DNA of 9,124 nt. It comes from Pseudomonadota bacterium (GTDB lineage Bacteria > Desulfobacterota > Anaeroferrophillalia > Anaeroferrophillales > Tharpellaceae). The notes below the pieces were generated by a model. It did not search any database, was not told the origin of the DNA, and saw nothing but the letters and a program-made list of their open reading frames with translations. Position 1 is the stretch's first letter; each line of letters begins with the position of its first letter. The DNA lies in NCBI GenBank assembly GCA_015486505.1, contig WFRP01000311.1:1-9124 (forward strand), in the 5' to 3' direction. The position numbers and the translations under genes are program-made. Shown in pieces: positions 1 to 8,299 of this stretch.

Positions 1-151
1 TCGGAAGCGAGCGGGAGCCCATTAGCATTGCAACTGTTTGAGCGTAAGCGAGTTTTGCAAGGCGGGCGCAGCGAGCTTAAAGGAAAAACAGAAATCTTAA
101 CGCCTGGCGGAGAAAAACCGCGCCCGACCCCGGATTCGGCTGAATAGTTAC
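1..151 (-). repeat. ~150 bp interspersed repeat, copy D
   Basis: This stretch matches the reverse complement of 8915-9064 over its whole length, with one single-base indel and about nine substitutions (roughly 93% identity by eye). It also matches the reverse complement of 8690-8796 over positions 43-151. One edge is sharp at 'ggctgaatagttac' (138-151); the other is at the window edge, so the true left end is unknown. Inside it, 'gcattgcaa' (26-34) and 'ttgcaaggc' (55-63) form an imperfect stem. It has no coding potential that I can support. It may be a non-autonomous mobile element or a chromosomal interspersed repeat; no transposase is present in the window. Confidence 0.9.
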
Positions 152-168
152 TCTATTTTTTGGTTGAA

Positions 169-198
169 CCACAGATGGACACGGATAGACACAGATAA
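169..198. repeat. 10-bp periodic repeat (acacagata type)
   Basis: Three successive decamers, ccacagatgg, acacggatag and acacagataa, repeat imperfectly with a strict 10 bp period, preceded by 'ttggttgaa'. From memory, very similar 'cacagatggacacagat' strings are scattered between genes in many environmental bacterial genomes; I cannot cite a source. No function is evident. The AT-rich DNA after it (199-235) shows nothing further that I recognise. Confidence 0.6.
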
Positions 199-247
199 AA
201 TTTTAATAATTTCAATTATTTGCAAGCCGTCACTTAGGAGAGTAAAT

Positions 248-289
248 ATGGCATTAACACAAATACAGAAAAAACCCGCCCAGCCCTAA
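248..289 (+). other. Possible 13-codon leader or decayed mini-ORF
   Basis: An ATG at 248, preceded by a good Shine-Dalgarno-like 'aggagag' about 7 bases upstream, opens a 13-residue reading frame (MALTQIQKKPAQP) ending in TAA at 287-289. A single +1 shift would let it run on to the TAA at 324-326. It could be a leader peptide for sbcDC, the remnant of a lost gene, or chance. The peptide has no recognisable family. I treat it as unproven. Confidence 0.2.
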
Positions 290-309
290 ATTCAACGGCC
301 ACAACGAAA

Positions 310-338
310 TTGCATATTTCATATAAATAGGCTATGTA
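310..338 (+). promoter_or_regulatory. Candidate promoter for sbcDC
   Basis: TTGCAT at 310-315 is followed after 17 bases by TATGTA at 333-338, in AT-rich DNA just upstream of the sbcD ribosome binding site. The -35-like box is reasonable but the -10-like box matches the consensus only in its first three bases. It is the best candidate in this gap, not a firm call. Confidence 0.22.
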
Positions 339-355
339 TTCGCAAATTCCACGAC

Positions 356-363
356 AAAGGAAG
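356..363 (+). promoter_or_regulatory. Ribosome binding site of sbcD, fixing a TTG start
   Basis: AAAGGAAG lies four bases before the TTG at 368. The TTG opens directly into the canonical SbcD N-terminus (MKLLHTSDWHLG), and no in-frame ATG nearby would keep the first metal-binding motif. The site therefore supports TTG as the true start. Confidence 0.7.
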
Positions 364-367
364 CAAT

Positions 368-1732
368 TTGAAACTTCTCCACACATCCGATTGGCACCTG
401 GGGCGTTCACTTTACGGCCGCAAACGTTATGACGAGTTTGCGGCCTTTCTCGACTGGCTTTACAATGTTATTGTCGCCGAAGGGATTGACGTACTGCTGG
501 TTGCCGGTGATATTTTCGATACCGGCAGCCCCGGTAACCGGGCCCAGGAATTGTACTATCAGTTTCTCTGCCGGGTGGCCGCTGCCAGTTGTCAACATAT
601 TGTGGTTATCGCCGGAAACCACGATTCACCATCTTTTCTCAATGCCCCGAAAGCGGTTTTGCGGACTCTTAACATTCACGTCAGCGGTAGTATAACCGGA
701 AACCCCGCAGATGAAGTTCTGGTGCTTGCTAAAGACGGCGGCCGGGAAGCGGTGATTATCTGCGCGGTTCCCTACCTCCGCGACAAGGATATCCGCAGCG
801 TTGCCGGCGGCGAATCAACCGAAGACAAAAACCGAAAACTGCGGGAAGGCATCAAGGAACATTACGCGCGGGTGATCGCCGTCGCTGAAAGCCGCCGGGC
901 GGAACTTAGGCTGGCTCTGAACCGGACGCCAAACGCCGGGATTGCGGCCAAAACCAACCCCCCGATTCCGATTATTGCGATGGGCCATCTCTTTACCGCC
1001 GGGGCCCGAACCGTTGACGGCGACGGCGTGCGGGAACTCTATGTCGGTTCTCTGGCCCATATCGATAAAGATGAATTTCCACCGACAATCGATTATCTGG
1101 CGCTCGGCCATCTCCATATTCCGCAGACGGTCGGCGGAACCGAACATATACGCTATTCCGGCGCTCCGCTGGCGATGGGTTTTGCCGAAGCGAAGCAGAC
1201 AAAAAGTGTGATCGTGCTTAAGTTCCGTCCGACGGCGGCCCTGCCCGGTGCCGAAAATGCTGCTGACCACCCCCCCAAAAACGCCAAAAAAAACGCCGCC
1301 GCTGCCAACCCGGCGCCCGCCACCGCGACCCCGGCGATCACATTGCTGCCGATCCCGACATTTCAGCCTTTAATCAGGATTTCCGGCGGCCTTGCCGGGA
1401 TTCTCGATGAAATCAACCGGCTGCGGGATGAGCAGAGCCGGGCCTGGCTTGAGATTGAATATACCGACAGTAAACTTGTCAGCAATCTCCGCGAGCAGAT
1501 TGAAGAGGCTCTGGCCGGTACGGCAATGGCGGTTATCAGGATAAAAAACCGCCAGGTTTTCAACCGGGTTCTGCGCCGAATCAACGAAACCGAAACCCTG
1601 GATGATCTTGATGAACAGGAAGTTTTTCGCCGCTGTCTCGAAAGCTCCGGGATTGACGAAAGTGACCGGCCGGAAATGCTCGCGGCATTTAATGAAGTAA
1701 TCAGGGATCTGGCGGAAAATGAAAATCCTTAA
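368..1732 (+). CDS. sbcD: Nuclease SbcCD subunit D (Mre11-type phosphoesterase)
   Basis: This is the nuclease subunit of SbcCD, the bacterial Mre11-Rad50 complex, which cuts DNA hairpins and degrades or opens blocked double-strand ends with Mn2+. The calcineurin-like phosphoesterase motifs are all present: D8-W-H10, G47-D48-I-F-D51, G83-N84-H85-D86, G206-H207 and G247-H248-L-H250. The start is TTG, supported by the ribosome binding site and by the family N-terminus. At 454 residues it is longer than E. coli SbcD (about 400). Much of the excess is an Ala/Pro/Asn/Lys-rich low-complexity stretch at about residues 285-326, between the catalytic domain and the C-terminal cap and SbcC-binding part, which begins near 'FQPLIRISGG'. 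The stop overlaps the sbcC start by 14 bases, indicating translational coupling. The identification is secure; only the role of the insert is unknown. Confidence 0.95.
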   Translation: MKLLHTSDWHLGRSLYGRKRYDEFAAFLDWLYNVIVAEGIDVLLVAGDIFDTGSPGNRAQELYYQFLCRVAAASCQHIVVIAGNHDSPSFLNAPKAVLRTLNIHVSGSITGNPADEVLVLAKDGGREAVIICAVPYLRDKDIRSVAGGESTEDKNRKLREGIKEHYARVIAVAESRRAELRLALNRTPNAGIAAKTNPPIPIIAMGHLFTAGARTVDGDGVRELYVGSLAHIDKDEFPPTIDYLALGHLHIPQTVGGTEHIRYSGAPLAMGFAEAKQTKSVIVLKFRPTAALPGAENAADHPPKNAKKNAAAANPAPATATPAITLLPIPTFQPLIRISGGLAGILDEINRLRDEQSRAWLEIEYTDSKLVSNLREQIEEALAGTAMAVIRIKNRQVFNRVLRRINETETLDDLDEQEVFRRCLESSGIDESDRPEMLAAFNEVIRDLAENENP

Positions 1733-4700
1733 ACTTCGATTTAAAAACCTGAACTCGCTCGCCGGCGAATGGTGTATCGATTTCAGTGCCCCGGAATACG
1801 ACGCTGACGGTATTTTCGCCATAACCGGGCCGACCGGCTCCGGCAAATCGACAATTCTGGATGCGGTCTGTCTGGCGCTTTACGGCGCTACCCCCCGGCT
1901 TGGGAAAATCAGTAAAAACAGTAATGAAATTATGTCCCGGCAAACCGGTGAATGTTTCGCCGAAGTTACCTTTGCCGCCGCGGCCGGAGAATTTATCTGC
2001 CATTGGCAGCAGCATCGGGCCCGGAAAAAACCCGACGGCAAGTTGATTGAAACCCGGCACGAAATTGCCGACGCCGGCAGCGGCAAGATCCTTGAATCGA
2101 AAAAACGGCAGGTCGCGGCGGTTATTGAGCAGAAAACCGGGATGAATTTTGAACGCTTCACCCGCTCAATCCTGCTGGCCCAGGGCGGTTTCGATACCTT
2201 TTTAAAGGCCGATTCCGATAACCGCGCCCCGATTCTGGAACAGATTACCGGCAGCGGCATCTATAGCGACATTTCAAAAAAAGTCCACGAACGCCAACGT
2301 GATGAGCGCGAAAAACTTAAACTGCTCCAGGCGGAAACCAACGGCATCGCCATTTTGAGTACTGAACAAGAAGCCGGGCTCAACCGCGAACTTGAAGAAA
2401 GACTCAAAACCGAAAAACACCTGGCGGCGCAACATCAGGAAATCACAGATGCCGTCCTCCGGCTTGACGGCATCGCGAAACTGCGCCGGGAAATTGCGAC
2501 ACTAACCCGGGAAGAAGCGGCGCTCGAACAGGAAAATACGGCCTTCCAACCGGAGCGGGAGCGGCTTGACCGGGCCCGGAAAGCGGCGGAATTTGCTGGC
2601 GAATTTGCCGCTTTAAGCGCAATCAGACAGCAGCAGAAAGCAGATCAGGAACAATTTGAAAAAATTACCGGCGAAATTCCCGCGATTGAAAAAGCCGTGG
2701 CCGCGCAAAAAGATATCCGGCAAAACGCGGCATCAGCCGTTGTTAAAGCCAAAACCGCGCAGAAAACCACCGGGCGGCTGCTCCAGCAAGTCCGGCTGCT
2801 GGACCAGCAGATCTCCGACCGCAAAAAAGCGATCACGACTCAGGAAAATGAGTCTCAAAAACTGCAGTTACAGATCAAAGAGCAGGCGGAAATCCGCCGG
2901 CAACTTCAGATAAAACTTAGCCGTGGCCGGCAGGAGATTAAAGGGCTCCGGGAATATAGATCAAATCACCAAAATGATGCCATCCTTATTACTCAACTTG
3001 CCGGATTCAAAGAAAAAATAACCAGGCTGCAGGAGATCTCAAAGCGAATTTCAGCGGTGCAAAAAACCCGGCGAAACGCGGCGCGGCAATGGCAGAAAGC
3101 GAGCGACTTTTTCGCCACAGAGACCCTTGCTTTAAATAAGCAGCAAAAAAAGCATCTGTCTCTGCAGGAACAGGTGCAAACGCAAGAACTTGAGCTGCGG
3201 GAACTCCTTAAAGGCCGGCTCCTGCGGGAGTATCGCACGGAAAAAGAAAACCTGCTCCAGGAGTTAATTCTTTTACATAAAATATCCGAGCTTGAAAGCG
3301 AAAGAGCCCAGCTTGAAGACGGCAAGCCCTGCCCGCTCTGCGGCGCGGAAAAGCACCCGTTCGCTGAAGCCAATATCCCGGAAATCAGCCCGACGGAAAA
3401 GAAAATTGCCGAACTTACGCAAACCATCGGTCGGGCCGAAGAACTTGAAAATGCCGTAAGCCGACTTGAAGACAGCGCAAAGGAGACAGCGGCCGCGGTT
3501 ATCGGAATTGAGAAACGGGTCGCTGAAGCCCTGAATGAAAAGCAAAATTGTGAAAAAACTCAAGCGCAAATCGCAACGGATATTCAGCAACTTCAACAGC
3601 AGCTTCAACAGGCCCGAACGACATTGCTATCTGAGCTTAAATCACTGGCAATCACCGACATACCTGAAAAAAACCCGGGCAAATTGCTGAAGGAACTCGA
3701 ACAGCGACAAGGTAAATGGCTTGAAATTCAGGAAAAAGCGAGTTTAATTGAACAACAGAACTATGACCTCGTCAATGAAATCAAAAAAGTTGAGGCGATA
3801 ATCGCGACTCATAACCACAATGCCGCCGACAAGAAAACAGCTTTGGCCGCTGACCGCAGTAAGTATGACCGGCTGATTGCGAAAAGGCGCGAACTGTTCG
3901 ATGAGAAAAAACCTGAGGTCGAAGAAGTCCGGCTGGAAAAAGCGCTTGCTGAAGCCGAAGCCGATGAAAAAAGCGCCCTTAAAGCCCGGGATAAAACGCA
4001 ACAGACCTTAAACTCCGCCCAAATAAAGCTCAAAGACCTAAAAGAAAGTCTTAAACAAAGGGCTTTACAACTGCAGGAAGCCACCGCCAATTTCGTTACC
4101 GGGCTTAAAGAGAGCGGTTTTGCTGATGAAGCCGCTTTCCTTGCCGACCGCCTCGATCCGGATAAACGCAACCGCTTAAATCTGCGCGCCCTGAAGCTGG
4201 ATAAATCCCTGACCGAGCTTAAAGCCCGAAAACAGGCTCACGAAAGCCGCCTCAACAAAGAACTCGCCCGGGAAGTCACGGCGGCGACACTTGCCGACCT
4301 GCTGCCGGAAAAGGAAAAACTCAGTCGCACCCTGCAGGAGATCCGGGATGAGATCGGCGGTTTAAAACAGAGATTGCTGGACAACCATAAAGCCCGGGAA
4401 AAAATCAGGGAAAAGCAGGCTTTAATTGAAGCCCAAAAACGTGAATTTCATAAATGGGACAAACTCCATAACCTGATCGGTTCAGCCGACGGCAAAAAAT
4501 TTCGCAACTTTGCTCAAGGCTTGACCTTCGAATTGATGGTTGCCCACGCCAACCGCCGGCTTGAAAAAATGACTGATCGTTATCTTCTGCTGCGCGATGA
4601 GCAGGAGCCGCTTGAGCTTAATGTGGTTGACAACTATCAGGCCGGTGAAATCCGCTCAACCAAAAATCTCTCCGGCGGTGAAAGCTTCATCGTCAGTCTG

Positions 4701-4964
4701 GCACTGGCTTTGGGCCTTGCCAAAATGGCAAGCCGTAAAGTCCGGGTTGATTCGCTCTTTCTTGACGAAGGTTTCGGCACCCTCGACGAAGAATCGCTGG
4801 AAACCGCCCTCGAAACCCTCTCCGGCCTGCGGCAGGACAACAAACTGATCGGCATCATCTCGCACGTTCCGGCCCTGAAAGAACGCATCGCCACTCAAAT
4901 CACCATCACCCCCGACACCGGCGGCAAAAGCACAATCAACGGCCCGGGCTGTAAAAAATTGTAA
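1719..4964 (+). CDS. sbcC: Nuclease SbcCD subunit C (Rad50-type SMC ATPase)
   Basis: This is the ATPase subunit that clamps DNA and controls the SbcD nuclease. The protein has 1081 residues, close to E. coli SbcC (about 1048). The N-terminal ATPase lobe carries Walker A G37-PTGSGKS-44 and a Q-loop in 'SILLAQGGFDTFL'. Two long Glu/Lys/Gln-rich coiled-coil arms (roughly residues 185-520 and 560-910) flank a central zinc hook C538-P-L-C541 in 'GKPCPLCGAEKHPF'. The C-terminal lobe has the ABC signature L984-SGGE-988, Walker B ending in D1016-E1017, the D-loop T1021-L-D1023 and a late 'ISHV' histidine switch. No key residue is missing. The ATG lies inside the end of sbcD in another frame, so the pair forms one operon. 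No obvious rho-independent terminator follows; 4965-5152 separates it from the next gene. Confidence 0.97.
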   Translation: MKILKLRFKNLNSLAGEWCIDFSAPEYDADGIFAITGPTGSGKSTILDAVCLALYGATPRLGKISKNSNEIMSRQTGECFAEVTFAAAAGEFICHWQQHRARKKPDGKLIETRHEIADAGSGKILESKKRQVAAVIEQKTGMNFERFTRSILLAQGGFDTFLKADSDNRAPILEQITGSGIYSDISKKVHERQRDEREKLKLLQAETNGIAILSTEQEAGLNRELEERLKTEKHLAAQHQEITDAVLRLDGIAKLRREIATLTREEAALEQENTAFQPERERLDRARKAAEFAGEFAALSAIRQQQKADQEQFEKITGEIPAIEKAVAAQKDIRQNAASAVVKAKTAQKTTGRLLQQVRLLDQQISDRKKAITTQENESQKLQLQIKEQAEIRRQLQIKLSRGRQEIKGLREYRSNHQNDAILITQLAGFKEKITRLQEISKRISAVQKTRRNAARQWQKASDFFATETLALNKQQKKHLSLQEQVQTQELELRELLKGRLLREYRTEKENLLQELILLHKISELESERAQLEDGKPCPLCGAEKHPFAEANIPEISPTEKKIAELTQTIGRAEELENAVSRLEDSAKETAAAVIGIEKRVAEALNEKQNCEKTQAQIATDIQQLQQQLQQARTTLLSELKSLAITDIPEKNPGKLLKELEQRQGKWLEIQEKASLIEQQNYDLVNEIKKVEAIIATHNHNAADKKTALAADRSKYDRLIAKRRELFDEKKPEVEEVRLEKALAEAEADEKSALKARDKTQQTLNSAQIKLKDLKESLKQRALQLQEATANFVTGLKESGFADEAAFLADRLDPDKRNRLNLRALKLDKSLTELKARKQAHESRLNKELAREVTAATLADLLPEKEKLSRTLQEIRDEIGGLKQRLLDNHKAREKIREKQALIEAQKREFHKWDKLHNLIGSADGKKFRNFAQGLTFELMVAHANRRLEKMTDRYLLLRDEQEPLELNVVDNYQAGEIRSTKNLSGGESFIVSLALALGLAKMASRKVRVDSLFLDEGFGTLDEESLETALETLSGLRQDNKLIGIISHVPALKERIATQITITPDTGGKSTINGPGCKKL

Positions 4965-5136
4965 CGACTGATAACAACTGGTAACGAGCCCGCGACAGCA
5001 ACTTATAGTTAATTAATGGGGTCATTGGTTGGGCATCGGGCAGCGGTTGAAATCAGATATGGACATAATTGTGAAGTCGTGCTATCAGGCGCCATTCGGT
5101 TTAAGCTGTTCATACGCATCTTTACTTCATCAGCAC

Positions 5137-5143
5137 AAAAGGA
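5137..5143 (+). promoter_or_regulatory. Ribosome binding site of the AOR-family gene
   Basis: AAAAGGA lies nine bases before the ATG at 5153 and supports that start, which gives a 14-residue extension ahead of the usual AOR beginning (KGYTDRLLEVNL). The 188-base gap upstream holds a TTAATTAA palindrome (5009-5016) and two 'gtaacga' heptamers 20 bases apart (4961, 4981). I found no convincing -35/-10 pair in it. Confidence 0.65.
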
Positions 5144-5152
5144 ACAAAAAAG

Positions 5153-7309
5153 ATGACCATCGCTTCAATTGATTACGAAAAAAAGAAAATCGAAAAAGGC
5201 TATACGGATCGACTTCTAGAAGTAAATCTCAGTGAAAAAACTATAAAAGTTAAAGATATTCCGGCGACGACCCGGGAGATGTTTGTCGGCGGCCGCGGCT
5301 ACTGTCTGAAAATGGTTTACGACGGCACCACCGCCGCAACCCGTTACGACAGCCCGGAAAATGTTTTAGCCTTTGCCGGCGGGCCTTTCTGCGGCGAAAG
5401 CAGTTTTGCCGGGACCGGGAAATTTATTATCGGTTCAATTTCGCCGCTGACCGGAACCTTCTGTGACTCCAATGTCGGCGGCTATTTCTTTCCGCTGGTG
5501 AAAAATGCCGGCTTCGACGCGATCACAGTCACCGGAAAATCCGATCAGGATGTAATTATTTTCATCGATGACGAACAAGGCACAATCAGCCTTAAAAAAG
5601 CGCCGCCAACCGACAGTTCCCTGCTCGAGGCGGAAAACCTGCTTGAAACCTGGCGCGGGGCCGGCAAACCCAATTCAGTCGCTTTCGTCAATGCCGGTAT
5701 CGGCAGCAAGCACACCTTTTTCGGCTGTATCAATAGTGTTTATTACGATCCCAAACGCCAACGCTGCCGGGCGAAACAGGCCGGGCGCGGCGGTATGGGC
5801 ACGGTTATGCGGGATAAGGGGTTATGGGGAATTGCGGTAAAAAGTAATCTCAATAAGCGTCAGGGCAACCAGCCGATTGACAAAAAACGGGTTCGCAATG
5901 TCGGTACCAACCTGCGTAAGGTTATCCGCGCTGTCGATCCCAACGAACTCCGTCTCGCCCAACAGGGCACTACCAGCCTGCTCGATATGATGAATAACAA
6001 TGATATTCTTCCGGTCAACAACTACAAATTCGGCCGCGACGAGCGCCAGAAAGCGGTGACCGGCAAGATTTTTGAAGATAAAGTCTTTGACCAGAAATAC
6101 CCGGACGGCTGTTTTGCGGGCTGTACTTTAGCCTGCACCAAGGGCTGTGAATCCCACACTCTGACCACCGGCCCGTTTGCCGGACGCACGGTCGCGGTTG
6201 ACGGCCCCGAATACGAAACCGCCGCCGCGATCACCAATCTCGGCATCTTTGAGATTCCGGCGATTATGGAATACGCCTGGTATTGCGATGAGTATGCTCT
6301 GGATACCATCAGCACCGGTGTCGTCATCGCGTTTCTGATTGAAGCTTATCAGGAAGGCTATCTTACCAGGGAAGATACCGACGGGATTGAGTTGCGCTGG
6401 GATGATAAAGAGACCACCTTTATGCTTCTGCACGCGATGGCGGCCGGCAGAAAAGGATTTACCGCTGAAATCGGCCGCGGCATCCGCCATATGAAAGGCT
6501 GGATCAGCGAACGCGCCGCCGCCCGCAACGGCAATGACAAAGAGAAAATTATGCGGGAGCTTGAACTTTTCGGTATGGAAAGTAAGGGCCTTGAATTTTC
6601 GATGTATATCACCAAAGAGTCTCTGGCCCAGCAGGGTGGCTACGGTTTCGCCCTGAAAGGGCCGCAGCACGATGAATCCTGGCTGATTGCACTGGATCAA
6701 ATCAAAAATGAGATGCCGAGTTTTGCCGAAAAAGCCGCGGCTTTAAGATGGTTTCCGCTGTTTCGCACCTGGTTCAATATTGCCGGGCTCTGCAAACTGC
6801 CCTGGATTGACGTGCGCCATCCCGAGGCCGCGCAGACCAGCGACCCGGCGAAAAACCTGCCGACGGTTGACTGTTATCTGGAGTTGGTCAATTCAACTAT
6901 GGGTACCGACAAAACCCTTGATGATCTGCTGATGGAGTCCGAACGCTGCTATCTGCTCCACAAACTTATCAACCTGCGCCAGGGTTACGGTACCCGGGCT
7001 CATGACCGGATCCCGCTCCGGGCGATGGCCCCGGTTTTTGCCGATGAGTTCGCTTTCCGCCGGGATTATTATATCAACGATCTTAAAGAAAATTCCGCCG
7101 TCAAAGTCAACGGCCAGGACGATGCCGAACTCCTGGCTGAACTGCAGAAGCATCGCCGGCAACAGTACGAAATTCTGACCGATACCGTCTATCGGGAAAA
7201 AGGTTTTGATCTTAACGGTATCCCGCTGGACGAAACTTTGCAGAGACTGGGTTTCAACGAGCCGGAATACCGGAAGATTGTTGAAGAGGCCCGAATGCGC
7301 ATTAAATAA
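5153..7309 (+). CDS. AOR-family tungstopterin oxidoreductase, BamB-like
   Basis: The protein belongs to the aldehyde:ferredoxin oxidoreductase family: cytoplasmic enzymes carrying a tungsten bis-pyranopterin and a 4Fe-4S cluster, which oxidise aldehydes or, as BamB, reduce benzoyl-CoA. Evidence is the N-terminal 'GYTDRLLEVNL...VGGRGY', the pterin-domain 'GKFIIGSISPLTGTF' (89-103), the cluster motif C320-x3-C324-x3-C328 with an extra C332, 'VDGPEYET' (349-356), and a distal cysteine C547 in NIAGLC. Classical AORs have C-x2-C-x3-C and about 605 residues; this one has 718 and C-x3-C-x3-C. That spacing and the following 'LTTGPFAGRTVAVDGPEYET' recall BamB, from memory. The two DXXGL(C/D) pterin motifs are altered: D379-EYALD and N542-IAGLC. 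No electron-transfer or other bam-type subunit lies in the window, so the substrate cannot be assigned. The family is sure, the subfamily tentative. Confidence 0.9.
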   Translation: MTIASIDYEKKKIEKGYTDRLLEVNLSEKTIKVKDIPATTREMFVGGRGYCLKMVYDGTTAATRYDSPENVLAFAGGPFCGESSFAGTGKFIIGSISPLTGTFCDSNVGGYFFPLVKNAGFDAITVTGKSDQDVIIFIDDEQGTISLKKAPPTDSSLLEAENLLETWRGAGKPNSVAFVNAGIGSKHTFFGCINSVYYDPKRQRCRAKQAGRGGMGTVMRDKGLWGIAVKSNLNKRQGNQPIDKKRVRNVGTNLRKVIRAVDPNELRLAQQGTTSLLDMMNNNDILPVNNYKFGRDERQKAVTGKIFEDKVFDQKYPDGCFAGCTLACTKGCESHTLTTGPFAGRTVAVDGPEYETAAAITNLGIFEIPAIMEYAWYCDEYALDTISTGVVIAFLIEAYQEGYLTREDTDGIELRWDDKETTFMLLHAMAAGRKGFTAEIGRGIRHMKGWISERAAARNGNDKEKIMRELELFGMESKGLEFSMYITKESLAQQGGYGFALKGPQHDESWLIALDQIKNEMPSFAEKAAALRWFPLFRTWFNIAGLCKLPWIDVRHPEAAQTSDPAKNLPTVDCYLELVNSTMGTDKTLDDLLMESERCYLLHKLINLRQGYGTRAHDRIPLRAMAPVFADEFAFRRDYYINDLKENSAVKVNGQDDAELLAELQKHRRQQYEILTDTVYREKGFDLNGIPLDETLQRLGFNEPEYRKIVEEARMRIK

Positions 7310-7336
7310 ATCGCGTTAAATGTTAAATGAAGGATA

Positions 7337-7353
7337 GCCGCATCTGATGCGGC
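7337..7353 (+). terminator. Hairpin downstream of the AOR gene
   Basis: GCCGCAT and ATGCGGC form a perfect 7-bp stem around a 3-base loop, 28 bases after the AOR stop codon. There is no T-run after it, so it may stabilise the transcript end rather than act as a classic intrinsic terminator. Its right arm overlaps the start of repeat A, so it could equally be part of that repeat. Confidence 0.45.
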
Positions 7354-7496
7354 AACAAATCCCGCAACCCAAACAGGGGTTTGTGCCCCGCACCCAGGGG
7401 CACTTCCGCTGGTCGCAAATAAGTACTCTTATCAGAACATTTTCTGATTATTAAATCTTGTTTTTTGGTGCAGAAAATAACCTGTAAGGTACTAAA
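7347..7496 (+). repeat. Composite repeat, copy A, overlapping the xth 3' end
   Basis: Three blocks here recur inverted at 8530-8640 (copy B): 7347-7371 (24/25 match), 7415-7445 (30/31) and 7473-7496 (23/24). The spacers between the blocks differ. The last block contains the complement of the xth stop codon (7492-7494), so the repeat abuts or reaches into the gene end. The middle section has 'attttctg' (7439-7446) facing 'cagaaaat' (7471-7478) across 24 bases, at the place where copy B has a perfect palindrome. Confidence 0.85.
7383..7403. terminator. Strong GC hairpin between convergent genes
   Basis: GTGCCCC and GGGGCAC form a perfect 7-bp stem around a 7-base loop. It lies between the convergently transcribed AOR gene and xth, where a bidirectional transcription barrier would be expected. 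No T-run follows on either strand, so termination is an inference from position and stem strength. Copies B and C of the repeat carry different hairpins at this place. Confidence 0.4.
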
Positions 7497-8280
7497 GAGT
7501 AATTTCCATAACCACCGGGCAGTGATCGCTGCCCGGTTGCTCAGTTAGATAAGCTATGCGCTCGATTTTCCGGAAAAATTCGCGGTCAACAAAGAAATAG
7601 TCGATCCGCCAGCCGACATTGCGGCGGCGGGCCCCGGCCCGGAAACTCCACCAGGAATAGACTTCGGCTTTCTCCGGAAAACTTTGCCGCCAGACATCAA
7701 CCCAGCCGTTAGCAACCCACTCCGACAAACGCCGGCGCTCCTCCGGATGAAAACCGATTTTACCGTCATTCTCCCGCGGCCGGGCAATATCGATTTCTTC
7801 ATGGCAGCAGTTGACATCCCCGGCAAAGATAACCGTCTCGCCGGCCCGGCGCAGTTCGTTGACATAGGCCAGAAAAAGTTCGTAAAACTCAAGTTTACCC
7901 TGCCAGGCGGCCGCGGATTTTCCGCCATTCGGGAAATAGACCCCGAAAATCCTTAAACCCGACAACCTGATCTGAGCGACCCGCCCCTCATTATCGTCAT
8001 AATCGGGCATCCCGGCAAGAAATTCAACCTTTTCCAGACCCGCTTTTTTCACCCAGATTGCGGTCCCGGCGTAACCGGGTTTAACCGCCGAATGGTAAAA
8101 CTGGAAATAAGCGTCATGACTGGTAAGTTCCGCCGGCAGCTGCTCCGCTTTCGCCTTGGTCTCCTGCAGCAGCAGAACATCCGGATCGTATGCGGCAAGA
8201 AAATTATCAAGCTCACCTTTCTTGAAAACCGCCCGTAAGCCGTTAACATTCCAGGAAGCTATTTTCAGCGACTTTCCCAT
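7492..8280 (-). CDS. xth: Exodeoxyribonuclease III (Xth/ExoA family)
   Basis: This is a 262-residue base-excision-repair enzyme of the endonuclease/exonuclease/phosphatase fold. It cleaves DNA 5' of abasic sites and removes blocked 3' ends using Mg2+. Catalytic motifs are complete: N11 in 'ASWNVNGLRA', E40 in 'LQETK', Y115 in 'GVYFPNG', D155 and N157 in 'GDVN', D227 in 'WRIDYFF', and the terminal S251-D252-H253. 'CCHEEIDIARP' after GDVN is the usual family continuation. The length matches E. coli Xth (268). The start is the ATG at 8280, with GAGG ten bases upstream. The gene runs toward the AOR gene and appears to be a single-gene unit. It is flanked by copies A and B of an inverted repeat, and copy C lies just upstream of its ribosome binding site. 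The identification is secure. Confidence 0.95.
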   Translation of the reverse strand: MGKSLKIASWNVNGLRAVFKKGELDNFLAAYDPDVLLLQETKAKAEQLPAELTSHDAYFQFYHSAVKPGYAGTAIWVKKAGLEKVEFLAGMPDYDDNEGRVAQIRLSGLRIFGVYFPNGGKSAAAWQGKLEFYELFLAYVNELRRAGETVIFAGDVNCCHEEIDIARPRENDGKIGFHPEERRRLSEWVANGWVDVWRQSFPEKAEVYSWWSFRAGARRRNVGWRIDYFFVDREFFRKIERIAYLTEQPGSDHCPVVMEITL

Positions 8281-8299
8281 ACTTAAAAATCCTCAGCCA

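Noticed and set aside
815..2260. Several long antisense frames opposite sbcD and sbcC
   Set aside because: They are opposite genes with complete family motifs, have no recognisable domains and reflect the codon bias of the real genes.
2993..4171. Ser/Arg/Phe-rich antisense frames opposite the sbcC coiled coil
   Set aside because: Their composition is the complement of Glu/Lys/Gln-rich coiled-coil codons; they contain no domain.
5041..5070. Promoter pair TTGAAA / CATAAT before the AOR gene
   Set aside because: The spacing is only 11 bases, too short for a standard sigma-70 promoter, and no better partner box is present.
6128..6700. 190-codon antisense frame opposite the AOR gene
   Set aside because: It lies wholly inside a gene with clear AOR motifs and has no protein-like features of its own.
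7310..7491. tRNA or other known structured RNA in the hairpin-rich gap
   Set aside because: The stems do not fold into a cloverleaf or any riboswitch core that I recognise, and they are explained by the repeat family.
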